DNA from: JAVBLD01 sp031553705
GTDB lineage: Bacteria; Bacteroidota; Bacteroidia; Bacteroidales; Marinifilaceae
Length of the DNA: 50,615 nt
Assembly: GCA_031553705.1 (NCBI GenBank)
Contig: JAVBLD010000045.1
Span: 1-50,615, forward strand
Direction: 5' to 3'
The notes below the pieces were generated by a model. The model searched no databases and was not told the origin of the DNA. It saw only the letters and a list, made by a program, of their open reading frames with translations. Position 1 is the stretch's first letter; every line of letters begins with the position of its first letter. This document shows, in pieces, positions 7,411 through 16,201 of this stretch. A program made the translations under genes and the position numbers.

Positions 7411-8449
7411 TGTCTCTACTTTTGACCTTTTGACGACAGTGGAGCAAGGTGGTTGCTCCGCCAAAATTCCGGCCGGCGAACTTTCGCGGCTTCTTGCCGG
7501 AATATCTTTGCCTGTGGATGCCAATGTTCTGGTCGATACCACGACGCACGACGATGCCGGCGTATACCGGGTCTCCGATGAGATGGCATTGATTGTAACG
7601 ACCGATTTTTTTCCGCCTTTATGTTCTTCGGCTTCCGATTTTGGAGAAATTGCCGCAGCCAATGCGTTAAGCGATATATATGCCATGGGTGGAAAGCCTT
7701 TACTAGCCCTTAACTTAAGTATGTTTCCATCGGCAAAGATCCCGTTGGAGGTGTTGCGTGATATTCTTGCGGCGGGGCAACGCAAAATCAACGAATCGGG
7801 CGCGTTTACGATGGGCGGCCACACGATAGAAGATTATCCGCCGAAGTACGGTCTTGCAGTGGTTGGCACCGTTCATCCCGATCATGTGATAACCAATGCA
7901 TCTGCTGTTGAAGGTGATTGCCTGATTTTGACCAAACCTTTGGGAACGGGGGTGATCATTGCGGCACATCGCTTGGGAATGGATACGCCGGAACAATATG
8001 CCCAAGCTATTGCAAATATGAAACAGCTTAATAATTTCGGAGCGGAAGTAATGCAACAGCATGAAATACGTGCGGCTACCGATGTGACGGGGTTTTCCCT
8101 TGCGGGGCATTTATTGAAGATGGTACAGGCAAGTGGCGTTTCGGCCGAGGTCGATGCTTCAAAAGTGCCTTTGCTGCCCGGTGTCGCCGGATTGATCGAT
8201 GAAGGTTGTATTCCCGGTGCGGCATTCCGTAACCTGGATTATGTTGCTTTTGATACTTTTTTTGATCCGTCGCTTCCGTTACAGCTAAAGATGGCGCTGT
8301 GCGACGCCCAGACATCAGGCGGTTTACTGATATGCGCTCCGACTCGGAAAGCCGAATCCATCGCAGCCCAACTGAGAGAACGCTATCCCGCGACATCAAT
8401 CATTGGCAGGATTATGCCGCGTGGTCAATATTCGTTAAACATTAAGTAA
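7391..8449 (+). CDS. selD: Selenide, water dikinase (selenophosphate synthase)
   Basis: SelD makes selenophosphate from selenide and ATP, supplying SelU here. The catalytic N-terminal loop reads QGGCSAKIPAGEL, keeping the key Cys and the following Lys (C..K), while the second Cys of the common GCGCK motif is Ala. It is the Cys rather than the selenocysteine form. Metal/ATP motifs follow (TTTHDDAGVY, TTDFFPP, ALSDIYAMGG, GGHTIEDYPPKYGL, ATDVTGFSLAGH, DAQTSGGLL). At 352 aa it is full length. The start at 7391 overlaps DUF3343; an alternative ATG lies at 7403. It ends the operon before a strong inverted repeat. Confidence 0.93.
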   Translation: MSRFMNDVSTFDLLTTVEQGGCSAKIPAGELSRLLAGISLPVDANVLVDTTTHDDAGVYRVSDEMALIVTTDFFPPLCSSASDFGEIAAANALSDIYAMGGKPLLALNLSMFPSAKIPLEVLRDILAAGQRKINESGAFTMGGHTIEDYPPKYGLAVVGTVHPDHVITNASAVEGDCLILTKPLGTGVIIAAHRLGMDTPEQYAQAIANMKQLNNFGAEVMQQHEIRAATDVTGFSLAGHLLKMVQASGVSAEVDASKVPLLPGVAGLIDEGCIPGAAFRNLDYVAFDTFFDPSLPLQLKMALCDAQTSGGLLICAPTRKAESIAAQLRERYPATSIIGRIMPRGQYSLNIK

Positions 8450-8452
8450 GAA

Positions 8453-8499
8453 ATTTGGATTTTAGATTGAAGGTTTTGACATCAATCTAAAATCCAAAT
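8453..8499. terminator. Perfect 18-bp inverted repeat between convergent selD and the M3 peptidase gene
   Basis: ATTTGGATTTTAGATTGA (8453-8470) is perfectly complementary to 8482-8499 with an 11-nt loop. It lies between two genes pointing at each other and starts 3 nt after the selD stop. There is no clear T run, so it may be a bidirectional terminator or an mRNA 3'-end stabiliser. Confidence 0.6.
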
Positions 8500-8521
8500 C
8501 GTTAATCTGAAACCCGGTATC

Positions 8522-10621
8522 TTAATTCTTTGCTAATCCGCTTCTTTTCAGTAAAGCATCTATTGTTGGCTCTTGGCCGCGAAAACGTTTATAAAGAATC
8601 ATCGGGTGCTCCGAGCCTCCTTTTTCCAGGATATTTTTTCTGAACGATTCGGCTGTTGCCGGATTGAATATGCCATTTTGCTGGAATAGCGAGAAAGCGT
8701 CAGCGTCCAGTACTTCTGCCCATTTATAGCTATAGTAGCCTGCCGCATATCCGCCTCCGAAGATATGACCAAAGGCTGCAGAAAAACAGCTACTATCGAC
8801 CGGAGGAAAGAGTTCGGTGGCACACATTGCCTGTTGTTCGAATGCCTGAACCGATCCGGGGATCTCGTCGGTAAGGGTGTGCCATGCCATATCGACTATA
8901 CCGAAACTGATCTGGCGGTCGCTTTGGTACCCGCTTTGAAAATTGGAAGCATTCTTAATTTTCGCGATGTAATCCTGTGGAATATTTTCGCCGGTTTCAT
9001 AATGAACAGCCCATTTATCCAGCCACTCTTTTTCCAATGCCCAGTTTTCCATAATTTGTGATGGAAGTTCTACAAAATCGCGGTATACGTTTGTACCGGC
9101 AGTGCTATTGTATGTGCATCTGGAAAGCATACCATGCAGGGCGTGTCCGAATTCATGCAGGAAAGTCGTTACCTCTCCGAAGGTTAGTAATGAAGGTTTG
9201 GTCGTCGTCGGTTTGGTGAAGTTCATCACAATACTGACCAACGGCCGGATATCTTTTCCCTCTTTTACATACTGGTTACGGAAATCGGTCATCCATGCCC
9301 CTCCTCCTTTGCTCTCCCTCGGAAAGAAGTCGGTATACAACACTGCAATGAAAGAACCCTCTTTATCATATACCTCATATATTTTTACATCTTCGTGGTA
9401 TTTTGGGATATTATTCACCTCTTTAAAGCTTAATCCATAAAGCGTATTGGCCAGATCAAAAACACCTTTCTGTACGTTTTCCAGCTTGAAATAAGGTTTT
9501 AGCATTTCGTCGTCCAAAGCATATTTTTCTTGCTTTAGTTTATTGGAATAGTAAGCCCAGTCCCAGCGTTGCAATTCTCCCTGAAAACCTGTTTTGCGGG
9601 CAAAATCTTCTACCTCTTTTTTCTCTTTTAAAGCGGCAGGGTGGGATGCGGCAAGTAGTTCCGATAAGAAATTGTCTACTTTTTCAGGAGTTTCCGCCAT
9701 CCGGTCGGTAAGTACATATTCCGCATAGGTATGGTAGCCCATCAGTTTTGCTTTTTCGAGCCGTAGCGCTACGATTTGTTTAATGATATCGCGGTTATCA
9801 TTTGCATTGCTTTTACTACAACGGGAATTGTAAGCCCGGAACATTTTTTCCCTCAGATCACGATTGTCTGCATATTGCATAAAGGGAATATAACTGGGCG
9901 CATGCAGTGTAAATAACCATCCCTCTTTTCCTTTCTCTTTTGCTGCCATTGCCGCCATTTCGATAGCTCCTTCCGGAAGGCCCGAGAGATCTTTTTTATC
10001 GGTAACCGACAGGCTGAAAGCATTGGTTTCTGCCAAGATGTTTTCTTCAAATTTCAATCCGAGTTTCGATAATTCGATCGCGATCTCTTTATATCTCTCC
10101 CTTTCAGTGCCTTCCAGGTTTGCTCCTCCATTAAGGAATGCTTTCCAGGTCTCTTCCAGTAAGGTATATTGTTCCGGAGTAAGGGACAGATTCTCTTTTG
10201 TTTGATATACCTGTTTCACCCGTTTGAACAATTCGTTGTTCATATAAACGCTGCTTTGATAGGAAGTGAGTTTCGGCGACACCTGTTGGGCGATGCGTTG
10301 CATTTCATCACTGGTGCAGGCGGAATTCAGATTGAAAAAGATAGAGGAGATATGTCGTAATTTTTCTCCTGCCAAATCCATGGCTACGATGGTATTTCCA
10401 AAATCGGGAGCGGCAGATGCTGTTGCAATAGCTTGGATCTCCTGCTGTGCTTCCGCAATGGCTTGGTCGAAAGCAGGTTCGTAATGTTCGGTTTTGATCC
10501 GGTCAAAAGGAGGTGTATCATATGGTGTATTATAACTTTCCAGCAAAGGATTCTTTTTTGAGTGGCTTCCACATGATACCGTTAATAGAATAAGTGTTGT
10601 CATACATGCAAACGTTTTCAT
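8522..10621 (-). CDS. dcp: M3-family peptidyl-dipeptidase (Dcp-like), lipoprotein
   Basis: A zinc metallopeptidase of the M3 (thimet/oligopeptidase A/Dcp) family. The catalytic motif FLHEFGHALHGML (HExxH) lies in the last third, followed by the conserved downstream Glu region (MENWALEKEWL). The N-terminus MKTFACMTTLILLTVSCG is a lipoprotein signal with lipobox TVSC, so it probably acts in the periplasm or at a membrane surface, cutting dipeptides from the C-terminus of short peptides. Its 699 aa length is typical. It is monocistronic, convergent with selD, with a -7 box 32 nt upstream. Confidence 0.92.
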   Translation of the reverse strand: MKTFACMTTLILLTVSCGSHSKKNPLLESYNTPYDTPPFDRIKTEHYEPAFDQAIAEAQQEIQAIATASAAPDFGNTIVAMDLAGEKLRHISSIFFNLNSACTSDEMQRIAQQVSPKLTSYQSSVYMNNELFKRVKQVYQTKENLSLTPEQYTLLEETWKAFLNGGANLEGTERERYKEIAIELSKLGLKFEENILAETNAFSLSVTDKKDLSGLPEGAIEMAAMAAKEKGKEGWLFTLHAPSYIPFMQYADNRDLREKMFRAYNSRCSKSNANDNRDIIKQIVALRLEKAKLMGYHTYAEYVLTDRMAETPEKVDNFLSELLAASHPAALKEKKEVEDFARKTGFQGELQRWDWAYYSNKLKQEKYALDDEMLKPYFKLENVQKGVFDLANTLYGLSFKEVNNIPKYHEDVKIYEVYDKEGSFIAVLYTDFFPRESKGGGAWMTDFRNQYVKEGKDIRPLVSIVMNFTKPTTTKPSLLTFGEVTTFLHEFGHALHGMLSRCTYNSTAGTNVYRDFVELPSQIMENWALEKEWLDKWAVHYETGENIPQDYIAKIKNASNFQSGYQSDRQISFGIVDMAWHTLTDEIPGSVQAFEQQAMCATELFPPVDSSCFSAAFGHIFGGGYAAGYYSYKWAEVLDADAFSLFQQNGIFNPATAESFRKNILEKGGSEHPMILYKRFRGQEPTIDALLKRSGLAKN

Positions 10622-10652
10622 TTTTATTCGTTTTGAAGTTATAAATGGTTGA

Positions 10653-10660
10653 CAAAGTTA
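10653..10660 (-). promoter_or_regulatory. -7 box (TAACTTTG) for the M3 peptidase gene
   Basis: CAAAGTTA on the plus strand gives TAACTTTG on the minus strand 32 nt before the ATG at 10621. It is the same octamer and similar spacing as at 4230-4237 and 40087-40094. The -33 element is not clear. Confidence 0.45.
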
Positions 10661-10861
10661 TATTTTTTTTACAAATGAACAGTAAGAAAATATAGGAATT
10701 AGGGTTTAGGAAATGAGGCTTGAAAATAGGAAAATTTTGAGAAAAGTCATGGATAATTATGCGGAAAAGTTACATGTAAATATGCTTTGTTATATCCTGT
10801 TAATTATTTAAGTTTGAGGCGAAAAACAAATTTATTTTTACTTACAAAGTGTTTTTTTGAA

Positions 10862-11839
10862 ATGGATAACAAGGATAAAGCTATGGAAAAAAAAATGGCA
10901 GTCATTGCGTTAGGAGGAAATGCGATTCTCCGCGGGGACCAGAAAGGAACAGTAGAAGAGCAAAACCAAAATATAAGGGAAACTTTGGAGAACCTGATTT
11001 ATCTGGTTCGTGAAGAGTACAATTTGATTATTACACATGGTAACGGGCCGCAGGTAGGTAATATATTGATGAGTGACGATGCCGGGGTGAAGACCTATGG
11101 ATTGCCTCCAATGACACTGGATATATGTGTGGCATACTCGCAGGGGCAAATCGGCTATATGATTGAACGTAATCTGCGGAATATACTGAACGAGTGTAAA
11201 CTGTCCCGGAATGTCGTATCGATGATATCGCAGGTGGTAGTGGACAAAAACGATCCGGCAATGAAAAATCCGACCAAACGTGTCGGAAAGATCTATCTGA
11301 AAGAAGAAGCCGATAAACTGGCTGCTGAGCATGGTTGGGTATTTAAACAAGAGATTAAAGTGGAAAACGGTTGGCGTCGTGTGGTCCCGTCACCGGTCCC
11401 GATCGATTTTAAAAATGCGGATCTGGTTGAAAAAATAGCCCGGGAGGGAAGTATCGTTATCGTTGGCGGTGGCGGCGGTATTCCTGTGTATGTTGATGAA
11501 GCGGGAATGTTGCAACCATTGGAAGGCGTGATTGACAAGGACCTTGCTTCCTCGATGATAGGAAATAGGGTAAAGGCTAACGAATTGTATATCCTGACCG
11601 ATGTGCCTTATATATATAAGGATTATAAAAAGCCGACACAGGAGATTCTCGAATTTCTGGATCATGCCGATGCGATGCGTTATCTCGAAGCTGGAGTCTT
11701 CGGCGAAGGCAGCATGGCGCCAAAGATCAGGGCTTGTCTGAACTTTATCGAACATGGAGGAGAGAAATCGGTGATTACGGAAGCGACAAAGCTGGAGGAT
11801 CGAAAATATGGATCGAAAATAACGATGTATTATGATTAA
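10862..11839 (+). CDS. arcC: Carbamate kinase
   Basis: This enzyme interconverts carbamoyl phosphate plus ADP with carbamate plus ATP. Motifs: VIALGGNAILRGDQKG near the N-terminus, ITHGNGPQVGN, the AYSQGQIGYMI segment, IVGGGGGIPV, VIDKDLASS and GSMAPKI near the end, all diagnostic for the amino-acid-kinase-fold carbamate kinases. I chose ATG 10862 (MDNKDKAMEKKMAVIALGG). ATG 10883 is equally plausible and is preceded by AAGGAT. The frame upstream of 10862 adds a hydrophobic, non-conserved stretch. An OTC gene follows on the same strand, so the pair can turn citrulline into ornithine and ATP; no arginine deiminase is in the window. Confidence 0.93.
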   Translation: MDNKDKAMEKKMAVIALGGNAILRGDQKGTVEEQNQNIRETLENLIYLVREEYNLIITHGNGPQVGNILMSDDAGVKTYGLPPMTLDICVAYSQGQIGYMIERNLRNILNECKLSRNVVSMISQVVVDKNDPAMKNPTKRVGKIYLKEEADKLAAEHGWVFKQEIKVENGWRRVVPSPVPIDFKNADLVEKIAREGSIVIVGGGGGIPVYVDEAGMLQPLEGVIDKDLASSMIGNRVKANELYILTDVPYIYKDYKKPTQEILEFLDHADAMRYLEAGVFGEGSMAPKIRACLNFIEHGGEKSVITEATKLEDRKYGSKITMYYD

Positions 11840-11905
11840 GATGGCAAGCAGTAAAAGGGCAGGATAAAAACAATGAAAAGTGAAATGATTATTTTTAAAT
11901 TGTTA

Positions 11906-11913
11906 TATTTTTG
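11906..11913 (+). promoter_or_regulatory. -7 box (TATTTTTG) upstream of the OTC gene
   Basis: It matches TAnnTTTG 118 nt before the argF-type ATG, within the 192-nt gap after arcC. The AT-rich setting makes chance matches possible and the -33 element is weak. Confidence 0.35.
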
Positions 11914-12031
11914 TACTGAATAAATGGGGGATTAGGAAAATGGAGAATTGAACGTGGGAAAGTTTTTCATCAGTATGACATTTACCGTAACCTTTTGCTC
12001 CTTGCCCATTTAATGATTAAAAATAAAAAGT

Positions 12032-13030
12032 ATGGCATTTAATTTGAAAAACAGGAATTTTTTGAAGTTATTGGACTTCACCCCGGCGGAGATCAAGTAT
12101 TTATTGAATTTGGCGGCGGATTTAAAAAGAGCGAAATATTCAGGAACAGAGACACCTTGTTTGAAGGGTAAGAATATTGCGCTGATATTTGAGAAAGACT
12201 CTACCCGTACGCGCTGTGCTTTTGAGGTGGCTGCCCATGATCAGGGAGCGCATGTGACCTACCTTGGCCCATCGGGTTCACAGATCGGTAAGAAGGAGTC
12301 GATGAAAGATACGGCAAGGGTCTTGGGAAGAATGTACGACGGCATAGAATATCGCGGATTCGGTCAGGAAGTTGTGGAAGAGTTGGCTAAATATGCGGGA
12401 GTTCCGGTATGGAACGGTTTAACGAATGAGTTCCACCCGACTCAGATTCTGGCTGATTTTCTGACAATGATGGAACACTCGGATAAGCCTTTGCATCAGA
12501 TTACGTACGCTTATCTGGGAGATGCCCGTTACAATATGGGTAATTCGTTGATGGTAGGAGGAGCTAAGATGGGAATGGATGTTCGTATTGTATCGCCGAA
12601 AGGATTGCAGCCAGATTCCGAATTGATAAAAACCTGCCAGAAGATTGCTAAAGAAACCGGAGCAAAGGTTACTATAACGGACGATGTGGAAGAGGGAGTA
12701 AAAGGCTGCGATTTCTTATATACCGACGTGTGGGTATCTATGGGAGAACCGCAAGAAGTGTGGGATGAGCGGATTAAATTGTTATTGCCCTATCAGGTGA
12801 ATGCCAAAACGGTCAAATTGACCGGAAATAAGAATTGTAAATTTATGCATTGCCTGCCGGCTTTCCATAATCTGGAAACGGCTGTAGGGCGTGATGTACA
12901 CAAGAAATTCGGTCTGGAAGCGTTGGAAGTAACGGAGGATGTGTTCGAGTCACCGAATTCGATTGTTTTCGACGAAGCGGAAAACCGTATGCACACCATT
13001 AAAGCTGTAATGGTTGCTACATTAGGATAG
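12032..13030 (+). CDS. argF: Ornithine carbamoyltransferase
   Basis: It carries the carbamoyl-phosphate site DSTRTRCAFEVAAHDQG, the ornithine-binding loop DVWVSMGE and the catalytic HCLPAFH motif. At 332 residues it is normal. The SMG loop separates it from the N-succinyl or N-acetyl-ornithine transcarbamylases used by several Bacteroides species for arginine synthesis, so ornithine is the likely substrate. It follows carbamate kinase on the same strand, a pairing that suits the catabolic direction (ArcB role), but the anabolic ArgF role cannot be excluded. A long hairpin follows its stop. Confidence 0.92.
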   Translation: MAFNLKNRNFLKLLDFTPAEIKYLLNLAADLKRAKYSGTETPCLKGKNIALIFEKDSTRTRCAFEVAAHDQGAHVTYLGPSGSQIGKKESMKDTARVLGRMYDGIEYRGFGQEVVEELAKYAGVPVWNGLTNEFHPTQILADFLTMMEHSDKPLHQITYAYLGDARYNMGNSLMVGGAKMGMDVRIVSPKGLQPDSELIKTCQKIAKETGAKVTITDDVEEGVKGCDFLYTDVWVSMGEPQEVWDERIKLLLPYQVNAKTVKLTGNKNCKFMHCLPAFHNLETAVGRDVHKKFGLEALEVTEDVFESPNSIVFDEAENRMHTIKAVMVATLG

Positions 13031-13047
13031 GAGTACAATAAAATAAC

Positions 13048-13102
13048 ATAATACCGGTAAAGGAGATGATCAAAATCTTCATCTTTCTTTTATCGGTATT
13101 AT
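13048..13102. terminator. Hairpin terminator between argF and the convergent STAS gene
   Basis: ATAATACCGGTAAAGGAGAT-type left arm (from 13048) pairs with the right arm ending CGGTATTAT at 13102, with a few mismatches and a loop near 13070. The internal CTTTCTTTTAT run can serve as the T tract. It probably acts for both convergent genes. Confidence 0.55.
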
Positions 13103-13146
13103 TCTGATTTCTTGTAAAGTAATTTACACCTATACGATTATTCTAT

Positions 13147-13488
13147 TTACAAAAACTTTTGAATACCGGATTCTAAGTCATCTTCCATATCAACAAGTGA
13201 TTCCAGATTCAGAAGCTTGAAGATATCATGTACCTCTTCCGATAAACCGCATAATTTTAATTTAGCTCCAGTAACTTGAGCGGTTTTCACAAGAGAAATG
13301 ATACAACCGATCCCGCTGCTATCAATGTAATTGATGTCTTTGAAATCAATAACCATTTTGGTTTCTTTATTACTGAGGATAGGCTTTAATTCAGTTTTCA
13401 CATCTTCGATTACAGCCAAGTTAAATCTTTTAATGCCAGTAAAACTTGCAATCTGAATGCCTTCTTTTTGGGTTATCTTAATTGCCAT
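13147..13488 (-). CDS. STAS-domain anti-sigma factor antagonist-like protein
   Basis: A 113-residue single STAS domain: FTGIKRFNLAVIEDVK, MVIDFKDINYIDSSGIG with the conserved phosphorylatable Ser (DSSG), and VTGAKLKLCGLSEEVHDIFK. Proteins of this type bind an anti-sigma kinase when unphosphorylated. No kinase or phosphatase partner is encoded nearby, so the partner must be elsewhere. It is monocistronic and convergent with the OTC gene. Confidence 0.85.
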   Translation of the reverse strand: MAIKITQKEGIQIASFTGIKRFNLAVIEDVKTELKPILSNKETKMVIDFKDINYIDSSGIGCIISLVKTAQVTGAKLKLCGLSEEVHDIFKLLNLESLVDMEDDLESGIQKFL

Positions 13489-13688
13489 GGTGAAAGTGTT
13501 TTATTTGTTAGTTTCCGTTTAGTGTAAAGTCTTTTTATCAATTTTCATTCGTCCTTTAAAAGATATTCGGGATGCTAAAGGTAAAACAAAAAAAGGGAAT
13601 AAGCAAAATACTTTTTTGCCAAATAAATAAACGGAATGGAATGCAAAAATAAGAACAGATACCTGTGGTAGTTAAGAAATATAAATTA

Positions 13689-13696
13689 TATCTTTG
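13689..13696 (+). promoter_or_regulatory. -7 box (TATCTTTG) for gcvT
   Basis: Matches TAnnTTTG and lies 56 nt before the gcvT ATG at 13752, in a 263-nt gap (13489-13751) between divergent genes. No convincing -33 TTTG is present. I see no other element in the gap. Confidence 0.5.
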
Positions 13697-13751
13697 CAGA
13701 AGTAGAAAATAGTAATCTATAATCCATTTTTAATTATAAAATCGTATAAAA

Positions 13752-14849
13752 ATGAAAACAACCCCTTTTACCCATTTTCATGAAGCGCTTGGTGCGAGAA
13801 TGGCCCCTTTTGCCGGTTATAATATGCCGATAGAGTATTCCGGAATTAAAGAAGAGCATTTGACCGTTCGTGAGAAATTAGGTGTTTTTGACGTTTCCCA
13901 CATGGGAGAATTCTGGATTAAAGGTCCGAAAGCTTTTGATTTAGTGCAGAAACTGACAACTAATGATGTAGCGGCGCTAGGCGACGGCGATGTCCAGTAT
14001 ACCTGTTTCCCGAACGATAAGGGAGGTATTGTGGACGATTTGTTGGTTTATCGATTCCATGCGGAAAAATACCTCCTGGTAGTAAATGCCGCCAATATTG
14101 AGAAAGATTGGGCTTGGGTTACTAAATATGGTAAAGAGATGGGAATGAGAGAGGGGATTGATATGGAAAACGCATCGGACAATATTTGTCAGTTGGCTAT
14201 CCAAGGGCCGTTAGCATTGAAGATTATGCAGAAGCTGACGACTGAATCAGTGGAAGATATGAAGTATTATACCTTTAAAGAGATCTCTTTTGCCGGTATT
14301 GAAAAGGTAATATTTTCCACAACCGGCTACACTGGTTCGGGCGGATGCGAAGTGTACGCTTACAACAAGGATGCCGACAAGCTTTGGAATGCTATTTTTG
14401 AAGCCGGTAAAGCGGAAGGAATAAAACCGATCGGATTGGGCGCACGCGATACGCTTCGTTTGGAGGCAGGGTTCTGTCTGTACGGACATGAGATCGACGA
14501 CGAACATTCGCCGATTGAGGCAGGTTTGGGTTGGATCACCAAGTTTGTACCGGGTAACGATTTCATTATGCGGGCTTACCATGAAAAACTGAAAGAGGAT
14601 AAACCTATCCGTTATATGAAACCGTTTGAAATCTTGGATAAAGGTATTGCACGTCAGGGGTACTCGATTGAAGACGCGGAAGGAAATGAGATCGGTGTGG
14701 TTTGTTCCGGTACCGTTTCTCCTCTTACCGGAAAATCAATCGGAACAGGGTACGTAAAGAGCGGTTTTCACAAACTGGGAGATGAGATTTATATCCGGAT
14801 AAGGAACAAAGCGCTTAAAGCAAAAATCGTGAAAACACCGTTTTTTTAA
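13752..14849 (+). CDS. gcvT: Glycine cleavage system T protein (aminomethyltransferase)
   Basis: GcvT transfers the aminomethyl carbon from lipoyl-GcvH to tetrahydrofolate. Motifs: YSGIKEEHLTVREKLGVFDV, SHMGEFWIKGP, the folate-site GGIVDDLLVYRF, TGYTGSGGCEVY, GLGARDTLRLEAGFCLYGHE and SGTVSPLTGKSIGTGYV. At 365 residues it is full length. gcvH and gcvP are not in the window, so the gene stands apart from the rest of the complex. The serine biosynthesis genes follow, which makes a sensible glycine/serine neighbourhood. Confidence 0.95.
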   Translation: MKTTPFTHFHEALGARMAPFAGYNMPIEYSGIKEEHLTVREKLGVFDVSHMGEFWIKGPKAFDLVQKLTTNDVAALGDGDVQYTCFPNDKGGIVDDLLVYRFHAEKYLLVVNAANIEKDWAWVTKYGKEMGMREGIDMENASDNICQLAIQGPLALKIMQKLTTESVEDMKYYTFKEISFAGIEKVIFSTTGYTGSGGCEVYAYNKDADKLWNAIFEAGKAEGIKPIGLGARDTLRLEAGFCLYGHEIDDEHSPIEAGLGWITKFVPGNDFIMRAYHEKLKEDKPIRYMKPFEILDKGIARQGYSIEDAEGNEIGVVCSGTVSPLTGKSIGTGYVKSGFHKLGDEIYIRIRNKALKAKIVKTPFF

Positions 14850-14906
14850 TCGAAAGCAAAAGTGCTGAAAAAAAAAGGAAATAGTTTTTTATTAGGGTAT
14901 TTCTTG

Positions 14907-14914
14907 TATATTTG
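14907..14914 (+). promoter_or_regulatory. -7 box (TATATTTG) for serC
   Basis: An exact TAnnTTTG match 52 nt before the serC ATG. A T-rich stretch replaces a clear -33 TTTG at the expected distance. Confidence 0.5.
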
Positions 14915-14966
14915 TAACGTTTGCGAAACGAAAATAACATTATTAATATTTTAAATAATAGCAGAG

Positions 14967-16043
14967 ATGAGAAAACATATTTTTAATGCAGGGCCCTGTA
15001 AATTGCCCGATATGACATTGGATAATACGGCAAAAGCTGTTTTGGAGCTAGGTAATACCGGCCAGTCTGTACTGGAGGTTTCACACCGCTCTTCCGATTT
15101 CCAGGCCGTGTATGATGAAACGGTTGCATTGTTTAGAGAAGTATTAAGTATCCCGGATAACTATTCCGTTATATTTCTGGGAGGCGGGGCAAGTATGCAG
15201 TTTTGCATGATTCCTTATAACTTCTTTAATAAAAAAGCTGCATACGTGAATACCGGCGTATGGTCAAAAAGAGCGATTGTAGAAGCTCAATTATGGGGAG
15301 ATGTTCAGGTAATCGCATCTTCGGAAGACAGAAACTTTACCTATTATCCAAAGGGATTTAAGATCCCTACCGACGTGGACTATCTGCATATCACTTCTAA
15401 TAATACGATCCGTGGTACGGAGATCTTCGAAGATATCGACAGTCCGGTGCCTTTGATTGCAGATATGTCGTCTGATATTTGCAGCCGTCCGGTTGACGTA
15501 TCGAAATATATGATGATTTATGGCGGTTGCCAGAAGAATCTCGGACCAGCAGGCGCTACATTTGTGATCATCCGCAATGACTATATCGACAAAGTTGTGC
15601 CCGGACGTAAGATACCGACCATGTTGAAGTACCAGACTCATGTTGATGAAGGTTCAATGTATAACACTCCTCCATGTATCAATATTTTCGCTGTCGGACA
15701 GACATTGAAATGGATTAAACAGATGGGTGGAGTAAAGGCTATGGAAAAATTGGCTATCGAAAGAGCTGATATGTTGTATGCCGAGTTTGAACGCAACAAA
15801 CTGTTCCGTGCAGTGGTTGAAGAGGGCTCACGTTCCAGAATGAACATTCCTTTTGTAATGGCTCCCGGATATGAGGCTTTGGAGAAAGATTTTCTGGATT
15901 TTGCAAAAACAAAGAATTTGGTAGGTCTGAAAGGTCACCGTTTAGTTGGTGGCTTCCGTGCTTCTACTTACAACGCTTGTACTATTGAAGATGTAAAGGT
16001 TTTGGTTGCTGCGATGCAGGAGTTTGAAGCTAAGCATAAATAA
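14967..16043 (+). CDS. serC: Phosphoserine aminotransferase
   Basis: A PLP enzyme making O-phosphoserine from 3-phosphohydroxypyruvate and glutamate. It starts MRKHIFNAGPCKLP (family pattern NFxAGPAxLP), has SVIFLGGGASMQF for the phosphate of PLP, and the Schiff-base lysine in YGGCQKNLGPAG. The C-terminus has the VGLKGHRLVGGFRASTYNA signature. At 358 aa it is typical. It is first in serC-serA-DUF1015. AGCAGAG just before the ATG is a weak ribosome-binding site. Confidence 0.95.
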   Translation: MRKHIFNAGPCKLPDMTLDNTAKAVLELGNTGQSVLEVSHRSSDFQAVYDETVALFREVLSIPDNYSVIFLGGGASMQFCMIPYNFFNKKAAYVNTGVWSKRAIVEAQLWGDVQVIASSEDRNFTYYPKGFKIPTDVDYLHITSNNTIRGTEIFEDIDSPVPLIADMSSDICSRPVDVSKYMMIYGGCQKNLGPAGATFVIIRNDYIDKVVPGRKIPTMLKYQTHVDEGSMYNTPPCINIFAVGQTLKWIKQMGGVKAMEKLAIERADMLYAEFERNKLFRAVVEEGSRSRMNIPFVMAPGYEALEKDFLDFAKTKNLVGLKGHRLVGGFRASTYNACTIEDVKVLVAAMQEFEAKHK

Positions 16044-16052
16044 TTGTAACGG

Positions 16053-16117
16053 TTTGCGACCGGTAGTTTAGGGGTGATTGAAGTACGTCCGAAGCTGCCG
16101 GTTGCAAATTGTTTTTT
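16053..16117 (+). terminator. Stem-loop with T run between serC and serA
   Basis: TTTGCGACCGGTAG (16053-16066) pairs along its full 14 nt, with two G:U pairs, with CTGCCGGTTGCAAA (16095-16108), followed by TTGTTTTTT. It could terminate serC transcripts or partially attenuate read-through into serA. Confidence 0.6.
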
Positions 16118-16201
16118 ATACGTTTCAGGTGGTTTGAGACTTTATACTTATATCGGTCTCATTTTAAGATAATGGATAAATGAATTTTAAAACATATTGA
16201 A

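Noticed and set aside
12032..13030. An N-succinylornithine transcarbamylase, as in some Bacteroides
   Set aside because: The ornithine-loop SMG motif (DVWVSMGE) is present, which those enzymes lack.
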